From assembly GCA_024232355.1 (NCBI GenBank), contig JAAEPW010001390.1, positions 1 to 57,067 on the forward strand: a stretch of 57,067 bases of DNA. Reading direction: 5' to 3'. The notes under the pieces are model-generated. The model worked only from the letters and a program-made list of their open reading frames with translations, searched no databases and was not told the origin of the DNA. Positions 45,290 through 54,049 of this stretch are shown in pieces. Source of the stretch: Chloroflexota bacterium (GTDB lineage Bacteria; Chloroflexota; Anaerolineae; B4-G1). The first letter of the stretch is position 1; every line of letters begins with the position of its first letter. The translations under genes and the position numbers were made by a program.

Positions 45290-47260
45290 ATGAACACAAT
45301 TGACAACGATGGGATGCGCAAAGAGCAGACCCGCGAGTACCTGGAACAATTCTTTGGTACCGTATCCACAGACCCAGCACTCGAACTCGGGGCCAAGGGT
45401 CACACCACGCTGACCCGGCGGAACCAGGCCGAGTTCCACGCCGATGCTCCCTGGCGGCTTGAACCGGACCAGGATTCGGTCCCCTTGCTCTTTGTGATCC
45501 GCGACGCCAATCTCCGGTGGCCGGGCCAGGACCCCTGGCGGCTGCAACGGCTCGAGGTCCAGCAAGAATTGCCCACCGGCGGCAGGCGCACCCTGTGCAG
45601 TTATTCCGCCGCCGGTTTGCCGGACGTCCACCCAGACGGCACCATCGAGGCCAATTTCTGGGTCTTTCGCACCCGAATATCGTTGGACCAACTGGAGGGC
45701 ATCGACATGGAGCAGCGGGACACAGCCGCGCGCCTGCGGGTGACTTTTGACGGGCACTTTCCGCCCGCTGCCGGCAGTCATTCACACGCTGTCCATCGTT
45801 ACCTGGAAGTCTATCTGGCCCGCGAGTCCCTTCCGCTGGGCCGGGCCGCCAACGGGTCGGGACCGCGCCACTGGTTCTACGGCGACACCCACTACCACTC
45901 GGCCTATACCAATGACATCTGGGAGTTTGGTAACCCCGTCCGCGATGCGCGACACGCCGGGATGGCGATCGGATTAGATTGGTTGGTGATCACCGATCAC
46001 TCGTGCGATCTGGACGACAGGGACAACGGGGACGACAGCCCCATACGCTGGGACCAACTGAAACAAGACCTGGCCCATCCGTCGATATCCGATCACCAGT
46101 TCCGGTGCATCCTGGGAGAAGAGATCACACTGCTCAAGGGAGGGATCAGCTATCTGCACATGCTGGCCTTTGGCGGCCTGCACGAGTTGATCCCCGGGGG
46201 ATTCTGGTCAGAGGACGATCATCTGGTCAAACAAGTGGCGGAAGAGTTCGCCAAGATCGCGGCCCGGCAGGGCTATCCGAGCAACGCGGTCGAGCGATTG
46301 TTTGGTCCCGTGTATGGCTTTGAAGAGGTTCTGTCGCAACTGCCTCCCGAGACATTGATCTTTGCCGCCCACCCGTACATCCCGGCCCAACCCCCGTTTA
46401 TCAACGGCACGTGGGACAAAGAGCAGTTGGCCCACCCCCGGCTCACGGGGCACGAGTTCTGGAACACCCGGATACGTCGCCATACCGATCCGCTGTTCGA
46501 CCCGACCAACGACCCGTTCCAGGAGCCCGAGTGGAACGATTCCCAGAAACTGGCCAAGGCGGACCGGTCGCGCGTCGCCAAGCTGCAAAAGTGGGCCGAG
46601 GAGAAATGGGACCCGGTGCTGCAGCAAGGCGTGGACGAATGGCCATCGCCCGACCAGTTGCCCGAGCGGCGGCCGGTGTTCATTGCCGGGTCCGATGCCC
46701 ACGGCGATTTTAACTATTGTGTCGGCATCGGGTGGAATTACCGGCAGCATGGCTTGATCGTCGATAACGCCCTCGGACGAGTGCGGACGGTCGCCCACCT
46801 GCCGCACCACCAGTCGAACCAAGTCCCGCCAATAGACCAGATCCTGACCGCACTGAAACAGGGATCATGCGTGGTCACCGACGGGCCGGTGATCGAGTTC
46901 TCGCTCCGGCAAAACGGCCAGGTTGCGCGTATGGGCCAAGTATTGGTGCTCGATGGCAACGACCGTCCAACAGTGGACATCACCATCCATACCACGCCCG
47001 AGTTTGGTCCGGCCAAGTGTGCGGAGGTGGTGACCTATATGAGGGGCAACGGAAACGGAGAACGAAACCAAACGACCGTCGACGTTGGCAAGACTGCATC
47101 GATCGCACTGAACGGGACGCGCGGTTACTGCCGGATAGCGGTCCAGACCACCGGTCGAGACGGTGAGTGGTTCTGCTGTTTCACCAACCCAATCTGGTTG
47201 TGGAATCGTGAGGGCCAGACGATAGATCTGCGTGTGCGAGTGGAGCAGCGGGGCTGTTAG
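45290..47260 (+). CDS. PHP-domain metal-dependent hydrolase
   Basis: A 656-residue protein with a strong AAGGAGG ribosome site seven bases before ATG 45290. The PHP (polymerase and histidinol phosphatase) metal-binding motifs are H201-x-H203 (YGDTHYHSAYTND), D236-H237 (VITDHSCDLD), H361 (FAAHPYIP) and D469-x-H471 (GSDAHGDFN). PHP enzymes hydrolyse phosphoester bonds at a two- or three-metal centre; the overall shape is like DUF3604 proteins. The first 190 residues are beta-rich and unassigned; the last 130 also look beta-sandwich. No signal peptide is present. It lies between a WD40 pseudogene and a STAND gene, 130 bases before the latter, so it could be a nucleic-acid-cleaving effector. A metabolic role cannot be excluded. 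Confidence 0.8.
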   Translation: MNTIDNDGMRKEQTREYLEQFFGTVSTDPALELGAKGHTTLTRRNQAEFHADAPWRLEPDQDSVPLLFVIRDANLRWPGQDPWRLQRLEVQQELPTGGRRTLCSYSAAGLPDVHPDGTIEANFWVFRTRISLDQLEGIDMEQRDTAARLRVTFDGHFPPAAGSHSHAVHRYLEVYLARESLPLGRAANGSGPRHWFYGDTHYHSAYTNDIWEFGNPVRDARHAGMAIGLDWLVITDHSCDLDDRDNGDDSPIRWDQLKQDLAHPSISDHQFRCILGEEITLLKGGISYLHMLAFGGLHELIPGGFWSEDDHLVKQVAEEFAKIAARQGYPSNAVERLFGPVYGFEEVLSQLPPETLIFAAHPYIPAQPPFINGTWDKEQLAHPRLTGHEFWNTRIRRHTDPLFDPTNDPFQEPEWNDSQKLAKADRSRVAKLQKWAEEKWDPVLQQGVDEWPSPDQLPERRPVFIAGSDAHGDFNYCVGIGWNYRQHGLIVDNALGRVRTVAHLPHHQSNQVPPIDQILTALKQGSCVVTDGPVIEFSLRQNGQVARMGQVLVLDGNDRPTVDITIHTTPEFGPAKCAEVVTYMRGNGNGERNQTTVDVGKTASIALNGTRGYCRIAVQTTGRDGEWFCCFTNPIWLWNREGQTIDLRVRVEQRGC

Positions 47261-47390
47261 TCCGGGATAGAGGTCACCGCAATGCCACCATCATCAAGCA
47301 TACCCGCGACTTGGATCACGAGTCAGGCTCTGATTTGCCTGATCAGCAACTATACCCAATGTCCCGAGGCAGACTATGGAGAGGATGACT

Positions 47391-50300
47391 ATGAACACCC
47401 AAGACTCATCTCGTCTTGCTGCAATCAACTTCAGCCGTGAAATCGAGCGCCTGACCAAAGACTTTACTGGCCGTGAGTGGATTTTTGACGAGATCGATAA
47501 CTGGCTCAAGCACGAGGACAAACGATTCTTCATCCTGACCGGCGAACCGGGTGTGGGCAAGAGCGCCATTGCTGCCCAACTGACCCAGGTCCGGCCGGAC
47601 GACATCGCCGCCTATCACTTTTGCATCGCGGGTCGCAATAGCACTGTCAGGCCCAACACAGCGCTACGGTCGCTGGCGGCCCAATTGGGGGACACACTAC
47701 CAGGCTACGGCGAGGCATTGGCTAACACGATCAAGCCACTTTATCTTTCTGTTCAGGTCAACATTGATGTCGAAACGATGACCGGGGGCGAGATCACGGG
47801 AGTGGTCATCAACCACCTGCATGCCAGCGACCCGAAAGAAGAGCTAGACATTCTACTTTGTGCCCCGCTTGCTGAGCTGTCTGCGCCGCCAGCGCCCATG
47901 CTCATTCTGGTGGACTCGCTCGACGAGGCGGTAACGTACCAGGGAGATGTGAACCTCGTCACCCTGCTGGCTCAAGTGGACGACCTGCCGTCGTGGGTGC
48001 GCTTTCTCTGCACAACCCGGTCGGAGCGACGGGTGCTGAGCTACTTAAATGAGCTGGTACCACACGTTCTAGCCGCTGAATCGCAGATGAACCTGGACGA
48101 CGTCCGCCAGTACATTGACCATCGAGTCGGCAAAAAGAGGCTGCGAGCGCGACTTGAAGAAGCAGAGGTCATGCCGCAAACTCTGGTTGATCGCGTGGCC
48201 AAACTTGCAAGAGGCAACTTTCTCTACACCAACGTGCTTCTGAACGACGTCGAAACCGGCCAACAGCCCCTTGACGATCTGGCTACATTACCAAAAAGCC
48301 TCGATGACATCTATCACCGCTTCCTGCGCCGCTTTACTGTGAGCGAGTGGGAGGACCGTTACCAGCCGCTCTTGGGCGTGCTGGCTGCGGCCCAGGAACC
48401 ACTCACCGAGGACCAATTGGTCGGCTTTACCAGGACCCGGCGCACCAAGGTTCACCAATACCTGGGCATATTGCTTCAATTCCTGGACAAAGATGAGGAT
48501 GAACATGGTCGCACAGTCTATGCCTTGTTCCACCAGTCGCTGCGCGACTATCTATTGGATGGGGAACGGAACCGGGATTTTTGGTGTGCGCCGGAGGACG
48601 GACACGAGAGCATCCAGGCGTACTTTTTGAAGCAATACCAGGATGATTGGGGAAAATGTGACCTGTATGGCCTGCGCTACCTGCCTGTCCATCTGGTCGG
48701 CGCCGATCAGTACGGGGCGTTGCACGACCTTTTGCTCAACTTTGACTGGCTCCAGGCTAAGTTTGTTCGTTTCCAGGGAGACGGTGCTTATGTCGATGAT
48801 CTTGAACTAGCAACCAACCCCTATCAGGATCCGCTCAGCGTGGATGAATTGTTACGCTTTGTGCAGTTGACTGCGATGCGTTTGGTCGTCAATGTACGGG
48901 CCATCGCCTACAACGACGACTTGCTCAGAGCCCTAGTCTGGCGAGGACGTCGAGTGGAAGCCCTGAACCATGCCCGGTTGCGCAACGGCACGAACGCGCA
49001 ACTCGAGGGACTGTTCAGTATATACGTTGCCAGCACAGAGCGCGACAGTGCACAGGAAGCGCAAAAGGCGCTGCTGGATGAACTGCTACAGGTTGCATTC
49101 ACCGCGACAGACGAGACTGTATTGAAAGAGCTTGCCCAGATGCTGGCTCGAGGGGGATGTTTTGATGATGCGCTGGCGGTGGCCCGTCACATGCCGGATG
49201 GATGGCAAAAGTCAGCGACCCTCTCTGGAATAGAGAGGGTCAAAACGACTGGAACTTTTCAGATACCGAGCCAAACACGGGTGTCGAAACGGCGAGTTCG
49301 CCGAGACGACTCACGTCGTCCGTCTTACGAGGCTGTTGCTGCAAAGAAAAAAGATGACGTGCTGGAATACATCAAGAACCGGCAACTCGACCGGGCGCTT
49401 GTAACGGCAAAAAGCATCAAGCACGCCAGTGTACAGGTATCTGCATATCGAGCTGTTATCGGAGCGTTGATTGCGGCAGGGCTGTTTGAGCAAACGCAAG
49501 AAGTGATACAGTTGCTGGACGATCCACAGTCGGAACAGGGGGCTAGGGCGCAACTGGCAACGGCTCTAGTACAGTTGCAACGTTTTGATGATGCGCTTCA
49601 GCAAACAGAGCACATTACGAATCCTCAGATACGCGCAAAAGCGCTGCATAATACGAGTATGGCAATGGTCCGGCTGGGGGAAACTGACCTCGCGCTAGAG
49701 GTAGCAGGATCGATTTCTGATCGGGGCGTTCGGACCAATGCCTTGGCAGAGATAGCTTTGCATCTGGCAAAGGCTGGAGACGCATTAGCTGTCTCGGCGT
49801 ACGGCTTAGCCTACAAGGCGACTTGGGATGTTGCCGACGACCGGATCAAAATCATTGTGCTATGCAATATAGTTGATGCGCTGGCACAGTCCGGGGATAC
49901 TGAACGGGCAAGGGATTTGTTTGTCCTGGCGGCTGAAACGATACAACTGGTACAGGACGAAAAAGACCAAACCGAAGAAATTGTCAGGCGCGTCGTAGCG
50001 ACGCTGGTACGCACACATCTACTCGACCAGATCATAGGGTATGCGCCAGCAATTGGTGAACCCATAGTCAAGCAAAACGCTTACCAAGAGTACCGGTTTC
50101 TCGTCACCGGAATGGCGGGTCATGCCGACCCAACCGCAGATGGGACAATGTTCGAACTCCAGAAACTGAAAGACAGCGTACTGGAATCCGTTCCATTCAG
50201 GCAGTCTATGGATCAGGGGTCAAGGGTGATTGTTTCGGAACTGCTACGGATCGGCAAATATGAATGGGCCGTCGAGATGGCAAAGCACATCAGCACGGAC

Positions 50301-50996
50301 AGAGGCGGGCTGACCTATCCGTTGGCTGATGCACTAGGAAACATTATTGGCAGTGTGGGATACGTGAGTGATCGTGGGCGCGTGTTAGCCTTCCTGGACC
50401 AAGTATACGAGAACAGCCACCGGATGCAAAATGTCTTTGCGAAACCGGTACTCGACCGACTCGTCTGGACTCTGATCAGAATAGGTCACTATCAAAAAGC
50501 AATGGATGTAATCCAGAGCGAATACCAGCCCAAGCGGGATGATTCGAATTTGCGTTCTTTCGCAGTCCACTTTGCACGTGCAGGGCAGATGAATCTTGCA
50601 CGACAGGTAGCTCAATTGATCTCTAGGGAATCAAAGCGCAACCAGGCAATTGACCAAATCGACGAGATACAAAACGAGAACAGCCCCACTATGCTTGCTT
50701 CACCGCAGAAACCAAAAGAGGTATCCACCGGCTCAAAACCCAGTCCAAAGTCTGTTGTACCTAGTGATCTAACTCCACCACTAGTTTACTGCCAGATTAT
50801 GAGGGAATTCGGACTGCAGTCAATGGACGCCTACCTCCATCTAATAACGGATTGGCACAAGAATCTTCCACTGCAATATCCTGATGCGCCTGATCTTTGG
50901 CTGCGCATCGTGCGGTCTGCACTGGAGATTATCTGCTGGGTGCGCACGGATTGGATAGAAGCGCGCAATATTCTACTCCAGGCAAAGCAAAACTGA
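47391..50996 (+). CDS. STAND ATPase fused to helical-repeat sensor
   Basis: A 1201-residue protein. Of three in-frame ATGs, 47391 is chosen because GGAGAGG lies six bases upstream. DFTGREWIFDEIDNWL precedes Walker A GEPGVGKS (51-58); Walker B is LILVDSLDE (171-179). At 124-140 an internal segment (NIDVETMTGGEITGVVI) closely resembles the CHAT C-terminal motif. The linker CDLYGLRYLPVHL is at the standard place. After it come TPR/SHNi-like alpha hairpins (for example QLATALVQLQRFDDALQQTE, and LHLAKAGDALAVSAYG), with a low-complexity stretch near residue 1110 and a final globular end. Decayed copies of its first 60 codons lie at 38.9 kb. A helical sensor rather than WD40 implies a different trigger. 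Confidence 0.88.
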   Translation: MNTQDSSRLAAINFSREIERLTKDFTGREWIFDEIDNWLKHEDKRFFILTGEPGVGKSAIAAQLTQVRPDDIAAYHFCIAGRNSTVRPNTALRSLAAQLGDTLPGYGEALANTIKPLYLSVQVNIDVETMTGGEITGVVINHLHASDPKEELDILLCAPLAELSAPPAPMLILVDSLDEAVTYQGDVNLVTLLAQVDDLPSWVRFLCTTRSERRVLSYLNELVPHVLAAESQMNLDDVRQYIDHRVGKKRLRARLEEAEVMPQTLVDRVAKLARGNFLYTNVLLNDVETGQQPLDDLATLPKSLDDIYHRFLRRFTVSEWEDRYQPLLGVLAAAQEPLTEDQLVGFTRTRRTKVHQYLGILLQFLDKDEDEHGRTVYALFHQSLRDYLLDGERNRDFWCAPEDGHESIQAYFLKQYQDDWGKCDLYGLRYLPVHLVGADQYGALHDLLLNFDWLQAKFVRFQGDGAYVDDLELATNPYQDPLSVDELLRFVQLTAMRLVVNVRAIAYNDDLLRALVWRGRRVEALNHARLRNGTNAQLEGLFSIYVASTERDSAQEAQKALLDELLQVAFTATDETVLKELAQMLARGGCFDDALAVARHMPDGWQKSATLSGIERVKTTGTFQIPSQTRVSKRRVRRDDSRRPSYEAVAAKKKDDVLEYIKNRQLDRALVTAKSIKHASVQVSAYRAVIGALIAAGLFEQTQEVIQLLDDPQSEQGARAQLATALVQLQRFDDALQQTEHITNPQIRAKALHNTSMAMVRLGETDLALEVAGSISDRGVRTNALAEIALHLAKAGDALAVSAYGLAYKATWDVADDRIKIIVLCNIVDALAQSGDTERARDLFVLAAETIQLVQDEKDQTEEIVRRVVATLVRTHLLDQIIGYAPAIGEPIVKQNAYQEYRFLVTGMAGHADPTADGTMFELQKLKDSVLESVPFRQSMDQGSRVIVSELLRIGKYEWAVEMAKHISTDRGGLTYPLADALGNIIGSVGYVSDRGRVLAFLDQVYENSHRMQNVFAKPVLDRLVWTLIRIGHYQKAMDVIQSEYQPKRDDSNLRSFAVHFARAGQMNLARQVAQLISRESKRNQAIDQIDEIQNENSPTMLASPQKPKEVSTGSKPSPKSVVPSDLTPPLVYCQIMREFGLQSMDAYLHLITDWHKNLPLQYPDAPDLWLRIVRSALEIICWVRTDWIEARNILLQAKQN

Positions 50997-51239
50997 CGAA
51001 CTGGAAGGAACAAGGTCATTGAATGTAGCATCATTGGTATATTCACCGATTCTCAGGGCTTGAGTGCTTTTAGAATGAAGCAGATCAGCGTGAAATTGAG
51101 GTAGGCATCGTTCAAAGGCCAGGATTACGTCCTTTTGTCCGGCGATGGACCAGTTACTCACCCTGCCTTTAGCGCGCTTTACGTCAGCGTTTCCCTGACT
51201 TGATTAGCAAGGACAGGCAGCGATTCGGGAGGAATGATA
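50997..51239. other. intergenic region with diverged copy 3 of the dispersed element
   Basis: About 240 bases without a gene. Positions 51001-51030 repeat, with changes, the element found after the WD40 genes (CTGGAAGGAACAAGG, TCATTGAATG). The remainder shows no promoter I could name with confidence. Confidence 0.4.
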
Positions 51240-52589
51240 ATGCAAAAGAGAACTGTGCAATGCACAAACTGTAAGACTGAACTGTCTAAAGACGCCCAAG
51301 ACTGTCCCGAATGTGGGACGCCCATTACCACGCACGCCAATGCCGCGATCTCGGTGCAGCAAAAGGTGGGCAAGGCAGGAGAGGGGGCCAAGGTCATTGG
51401 TGTTGAATACAAACAGCATATTGAGCAGGTCGACAAGTTGGTACAGCAAGTCTCGGTCGAGGGAGACTATCACGTCCATTATCCTGCTGCCCCTCCCCTT
51501 ACCCAAGAGCCAGATCAAACGACGGACAACGAATTTGCCGCCCGGGTGATCCGCTCACCCAGGTTCCCCCTCAACGAGCCATACTATTCATTGCTGGAAA
51601 GGGATCGCCAGGTCGAATCTATCCTGGAGGCGCTGCACCGTCCTGATGGACGTCCGGCCGTCATAGTCACTGGCCTGGGTGGCATCGGAAAAACAGCCGT
51701 AGCTGTGGAGGTTGCCCGCCGCTGCGCACGCGACCCAAGCCTGCCCTTTCAGACCATCGCATGGGAAAGCGCCAAGCAAGAACTGTTCTCGGACGGAGAA
51801 ATTGTCCAGGTGCGCGACGCAGTGATCGCCTTCCCCGAGTTGTTAGACAGCCTTGGCCGCCAGCTTCAAGGGCCAAACTTTCTCCATAGGCCAGAGAAAG
51901 AAAAGGAACAATCCCTCGCAGATATTTTACACGCGACCTCTTGCCTGGTCATTGTGGACAACCTGGAAACCACACATAATACCCAGGAAATCGTGTCTCG
52001 TTTGCAAGTGCTGTTGGGCCAGAGCCGAGTGCTGCTCACCAGCCGCGAAGCTATAGCGGGTGATCTCTTTCGCGTCACACTCCACGGGCTACCGGAACAA
52101 AACTCGATTACTTTCTTGCGACAAGAAGGCTCCCAACGTAACATTCGAGAAATCGCTGAGGCTGATGATGACGTGCTAGGCGAGATTCATCAGGCCACCC
52201 AAGGTATGCCGCTTGCGATGAAGCTCGTCGTTGGTCAGGTTGAGGTCTTGGGACTGGACGTTGCGCTTGGCAATCTACAGCAAGGCCAGGGAAACATTTA
52301 CTCTTTCATCTTTTTCGACTCCTGGCGCCGCCTTTCAGATTTGGCCAAAAAGCTCCTGCTGTGTATGGGACCTACCGTCAGTGCAGTGGGAAGAGCAGAG
52401 CTAGAAATGGTCTTGAAAGCACAGGGGGCTTTGCTCGATCAAGCCATCCAAGAGTTGGTCAGACTGTCCCTGCTAACTCCCCAGCCACTGCCGGGCATCA
52501 AGCAGCGGGGGTACACCATTCACCAACTGACGCGCTATTTTATTGTCAACGATTTGCCTGCCTATTGGGCAAAACAAGGACTGATATGA
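51240..52589 (+). CDS. zinc-ribbon / NB-ARC STAND ATPase with N-terminal signalling motif
   Basis: A 449-residue protein from ATG 51240 (GGAGG seven bases upstream; an ATG six bases earlier is too close to that site). A zinc ribbon (C8, C11, C22, C25) is followed by QKVGKAGEGAKVIGVEY at 41-57, the shared motif. The ATPase is of NB-ARC type: Walker A GLGGIGKT (145-152), Walker B CLVIVDNLE (235-243), LLTSRE (265-270), GMPLAMKLVVG, and a winged helix ending near 440. It belongs to a different STAND branch from the 17-50-kb genes, yet has the same motif, so the motif is not inherited with the ATPase. Its stop overlaps the TPR gene start as ATGA, giving another split switch-sensor pair. Confidence 0.9.
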   Translation: MQKRTVQCTNCKTELSKDAQDCPECGTPITTHANAAISVQQKVGKAGEGAKVIGVEYKQHIEQVDKLVQQVSVEGDYHVHYPAAPPLTQEPDQTTDNEFAARVIRSPRFPLNEPYYSLLERDRQVESILEALHRPDGRPAVIVTGLGGIGKTAVAVEVARRCARDPSLPFQTIAWESAKQELFSDGEIVQVRDAVIAFPELLDSLGRQLQGPNFLHRPEKEKEQSLADILHATSCLVIVDNLETTHNTQEIVSRLQVLLGQSRVLLTSREAIAGDLFRVTLHGLPEQNSITFLRQEGSQRNIREIAEADDDVLGEIHQATQGMPLAMKLVVGQVEVLGLDVALGNLQQGQGNIYSFIFFDSWRRLSDLAKKLLLCMGPTVSAVGRAELEMVLKAQGALLDQAIQELVRLSLLTPQPLPGIKQRGYTIHQLTRYFIVNDLPAYWAKQGLI

Positions 52590-54049
52590 GCGAATCCAGC
52601 GACGTGCTTGCTTTTTTCCATACCATGCACTTACGTAGAGCCCAGGCCCAGCTAGCCGGGATCGAAAAGTATTGTCATCACTCGGGTGCGCTTGAGGAGC
52701 TTTACAAAAACGCCCTGGTGTCACAAAGGTTGTGTCGTGATATCCATCAATGGCAGTATGTGCTCAAGTTTATGAGCATCTTGGCCAGGTTCCTTCACTC
52801 GCAAGGTCACTGGCAAGAAGCCGCTGAGCATAATGCCTATGCTCTGGAAGCAGCCCAACACCTGCAGAATGTCCAAGCTTTGGCCTATTGGACATTCTAC
52901 GCTGGTCTGATCCAGGACGAGCAGGGCAAGTATGAGCAAGCAGAACCTTGGTATCAAAAAAGCTTGGAGATTTCCAGAGCAGAGGGTGAGACAAGCACCC
53001 AAGCCGAAACGTGGCGGCGGCTGGGCTGGTTGGCCCACGCGCAAGGAGAACAAGATACCGCCGAGACACGTTACCGGCGGGCGATTGAACTTCACCGCCA
53101 GATCGACGATCTCGCTGGGCAGGCCCGGGATTGGCGGCAGTTGGGGCTCTTGGCGATGGAACAAAGCAATTTTGCTCGGGCAGAGCAATTTTTACAAACC
53201 AGTCTGGATCTGGTAGCGAGCGGCACCGATTGGGACACACGACGATTGCGGGCTAGCACGTGGCTCGATCTGGGCCGGATCGCGCTCCGGCAAGGCCATC
53301 TGGATAAAGCGCGCCAATATCTCGAACGTGCCCAAGACCACGCCGGGGAGGAACGATTGCTGCTCGCCGACATCCGCTTTCATCTGGGCCTGCTGGCCGA
53401 GGAGCAAGGTGATGTTCCAACAGCCAAAAAGTACTATCAGGAGCGACTGGATTTTGCCAGGGATGTACAAGATAGGCTGGGGGAATCATCCGCGCTGATT
53501 GCCCTGGGCACGCTGGCCCTATCACAAAAAGACTATACCGAGGCGGAACGTCATTATCAACTTGCTTTGCACGCCGGAGAGCGCGACAATCGAGCCATTG
53601 CCAAGGCACAATTAGGCACGATGGCCTATCACCAAGGGAATTATGAGCAGGCAGAGACTCATTTTCTAGCGGCTTTGGACACATTTCGGGAACTCGATCA
53701 CCGGCAAGAGATTGCGGAATGTTACCAACAGCTTGGTCTGGTTGCGCAAATCACAGGCAAGTGGCAGGAGGCAGAACAGCACTACCAGACCAGCCTGGAT
53801 ATGCGGTCAGAGTTAGGCCTGCTCAGCGGTACCGTCCATGCACTCTACCAACTGGGCACGTTGGCCCAGGAACAAGAACAGTACAAACGAGCTCAAGATT
53901 ATTATCAACGGGCGCTCGCCATTGGTAAAGAAATCAAATTCTTTAATCTGCCGATGATCCAACAAACATTGGATGATTTGATCGCTTTCATAAGAGCAGA
54001 CCGGTTGACCACGAGAATCAAGAGGAGGGTAAGGAAATGTGTAAAGTAA
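52586..54049 (+). CDS. TPR sensor protein paired with the NB-ARC ATPase
   Basis: A 487-residue protein starting in the ATGA overlap with the ATPase gene. It contains about nine TPR hairpins from residue 65 to 460 (AYWTFYAGLIQDEQGKYEQA, WRQLGLLAMEQSNFARAEQF, LGTMAYHQGNYEQAETHF). In fused NB-ARC-TPR proteins these repeats follow the winged helix directly, so this is the separate sensor half. The end is basic (RLTTRIKRRVRKCVK). Its last 13 bases overlap the start of the next gene, which encodes a secreted protein. Confidence 0.9.
   Translation: MSESSDVLAFFHTMHLRRAQAQLAGIEKYCHHSGALEELYKNALVSQRLCRDIHQWQYVLKFMSILARFLHSQGHWQEAAEHNAYALEAAQHLQNVQALAYWTFYAGLIQDEQGKYEQAEPWYQKSLEISRAEGETSTQAETWRRLGWLAHAQGEQDTAETRYRRAIELHRQIDDLAGQARDWRQLGLLAMEQSNFARAEQFLQTSLDLVASGTDWDTRRLRASTWLDLGRIALRQGHLDKARQYLERAQDHAGEERLLLADIRFHLGLLAEEQGDVPTAKKYYQERLDFARDVQDRLGESSALIALGTLALSQKDYTEAERHYQLALHAGERDNRAIAKAQLGTMAYHQGNYEQAETHFLAALDTFRELDHRQEIAECYQQLGLVAQITGKWQEAEQHYQTSLDMRSELGLLSGTVHALYQLGTLAQEQEQYKRAQDYYQRALAIGKEIKFFNLPMIQQTLDDLIAFIRADRLTTRIKRRVRKCVK

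Noticed and set aside
47290..47335. Possible further STAND relic (KHTRDLDHE)
   Set aside because: Too short and diverged to list as a feature.
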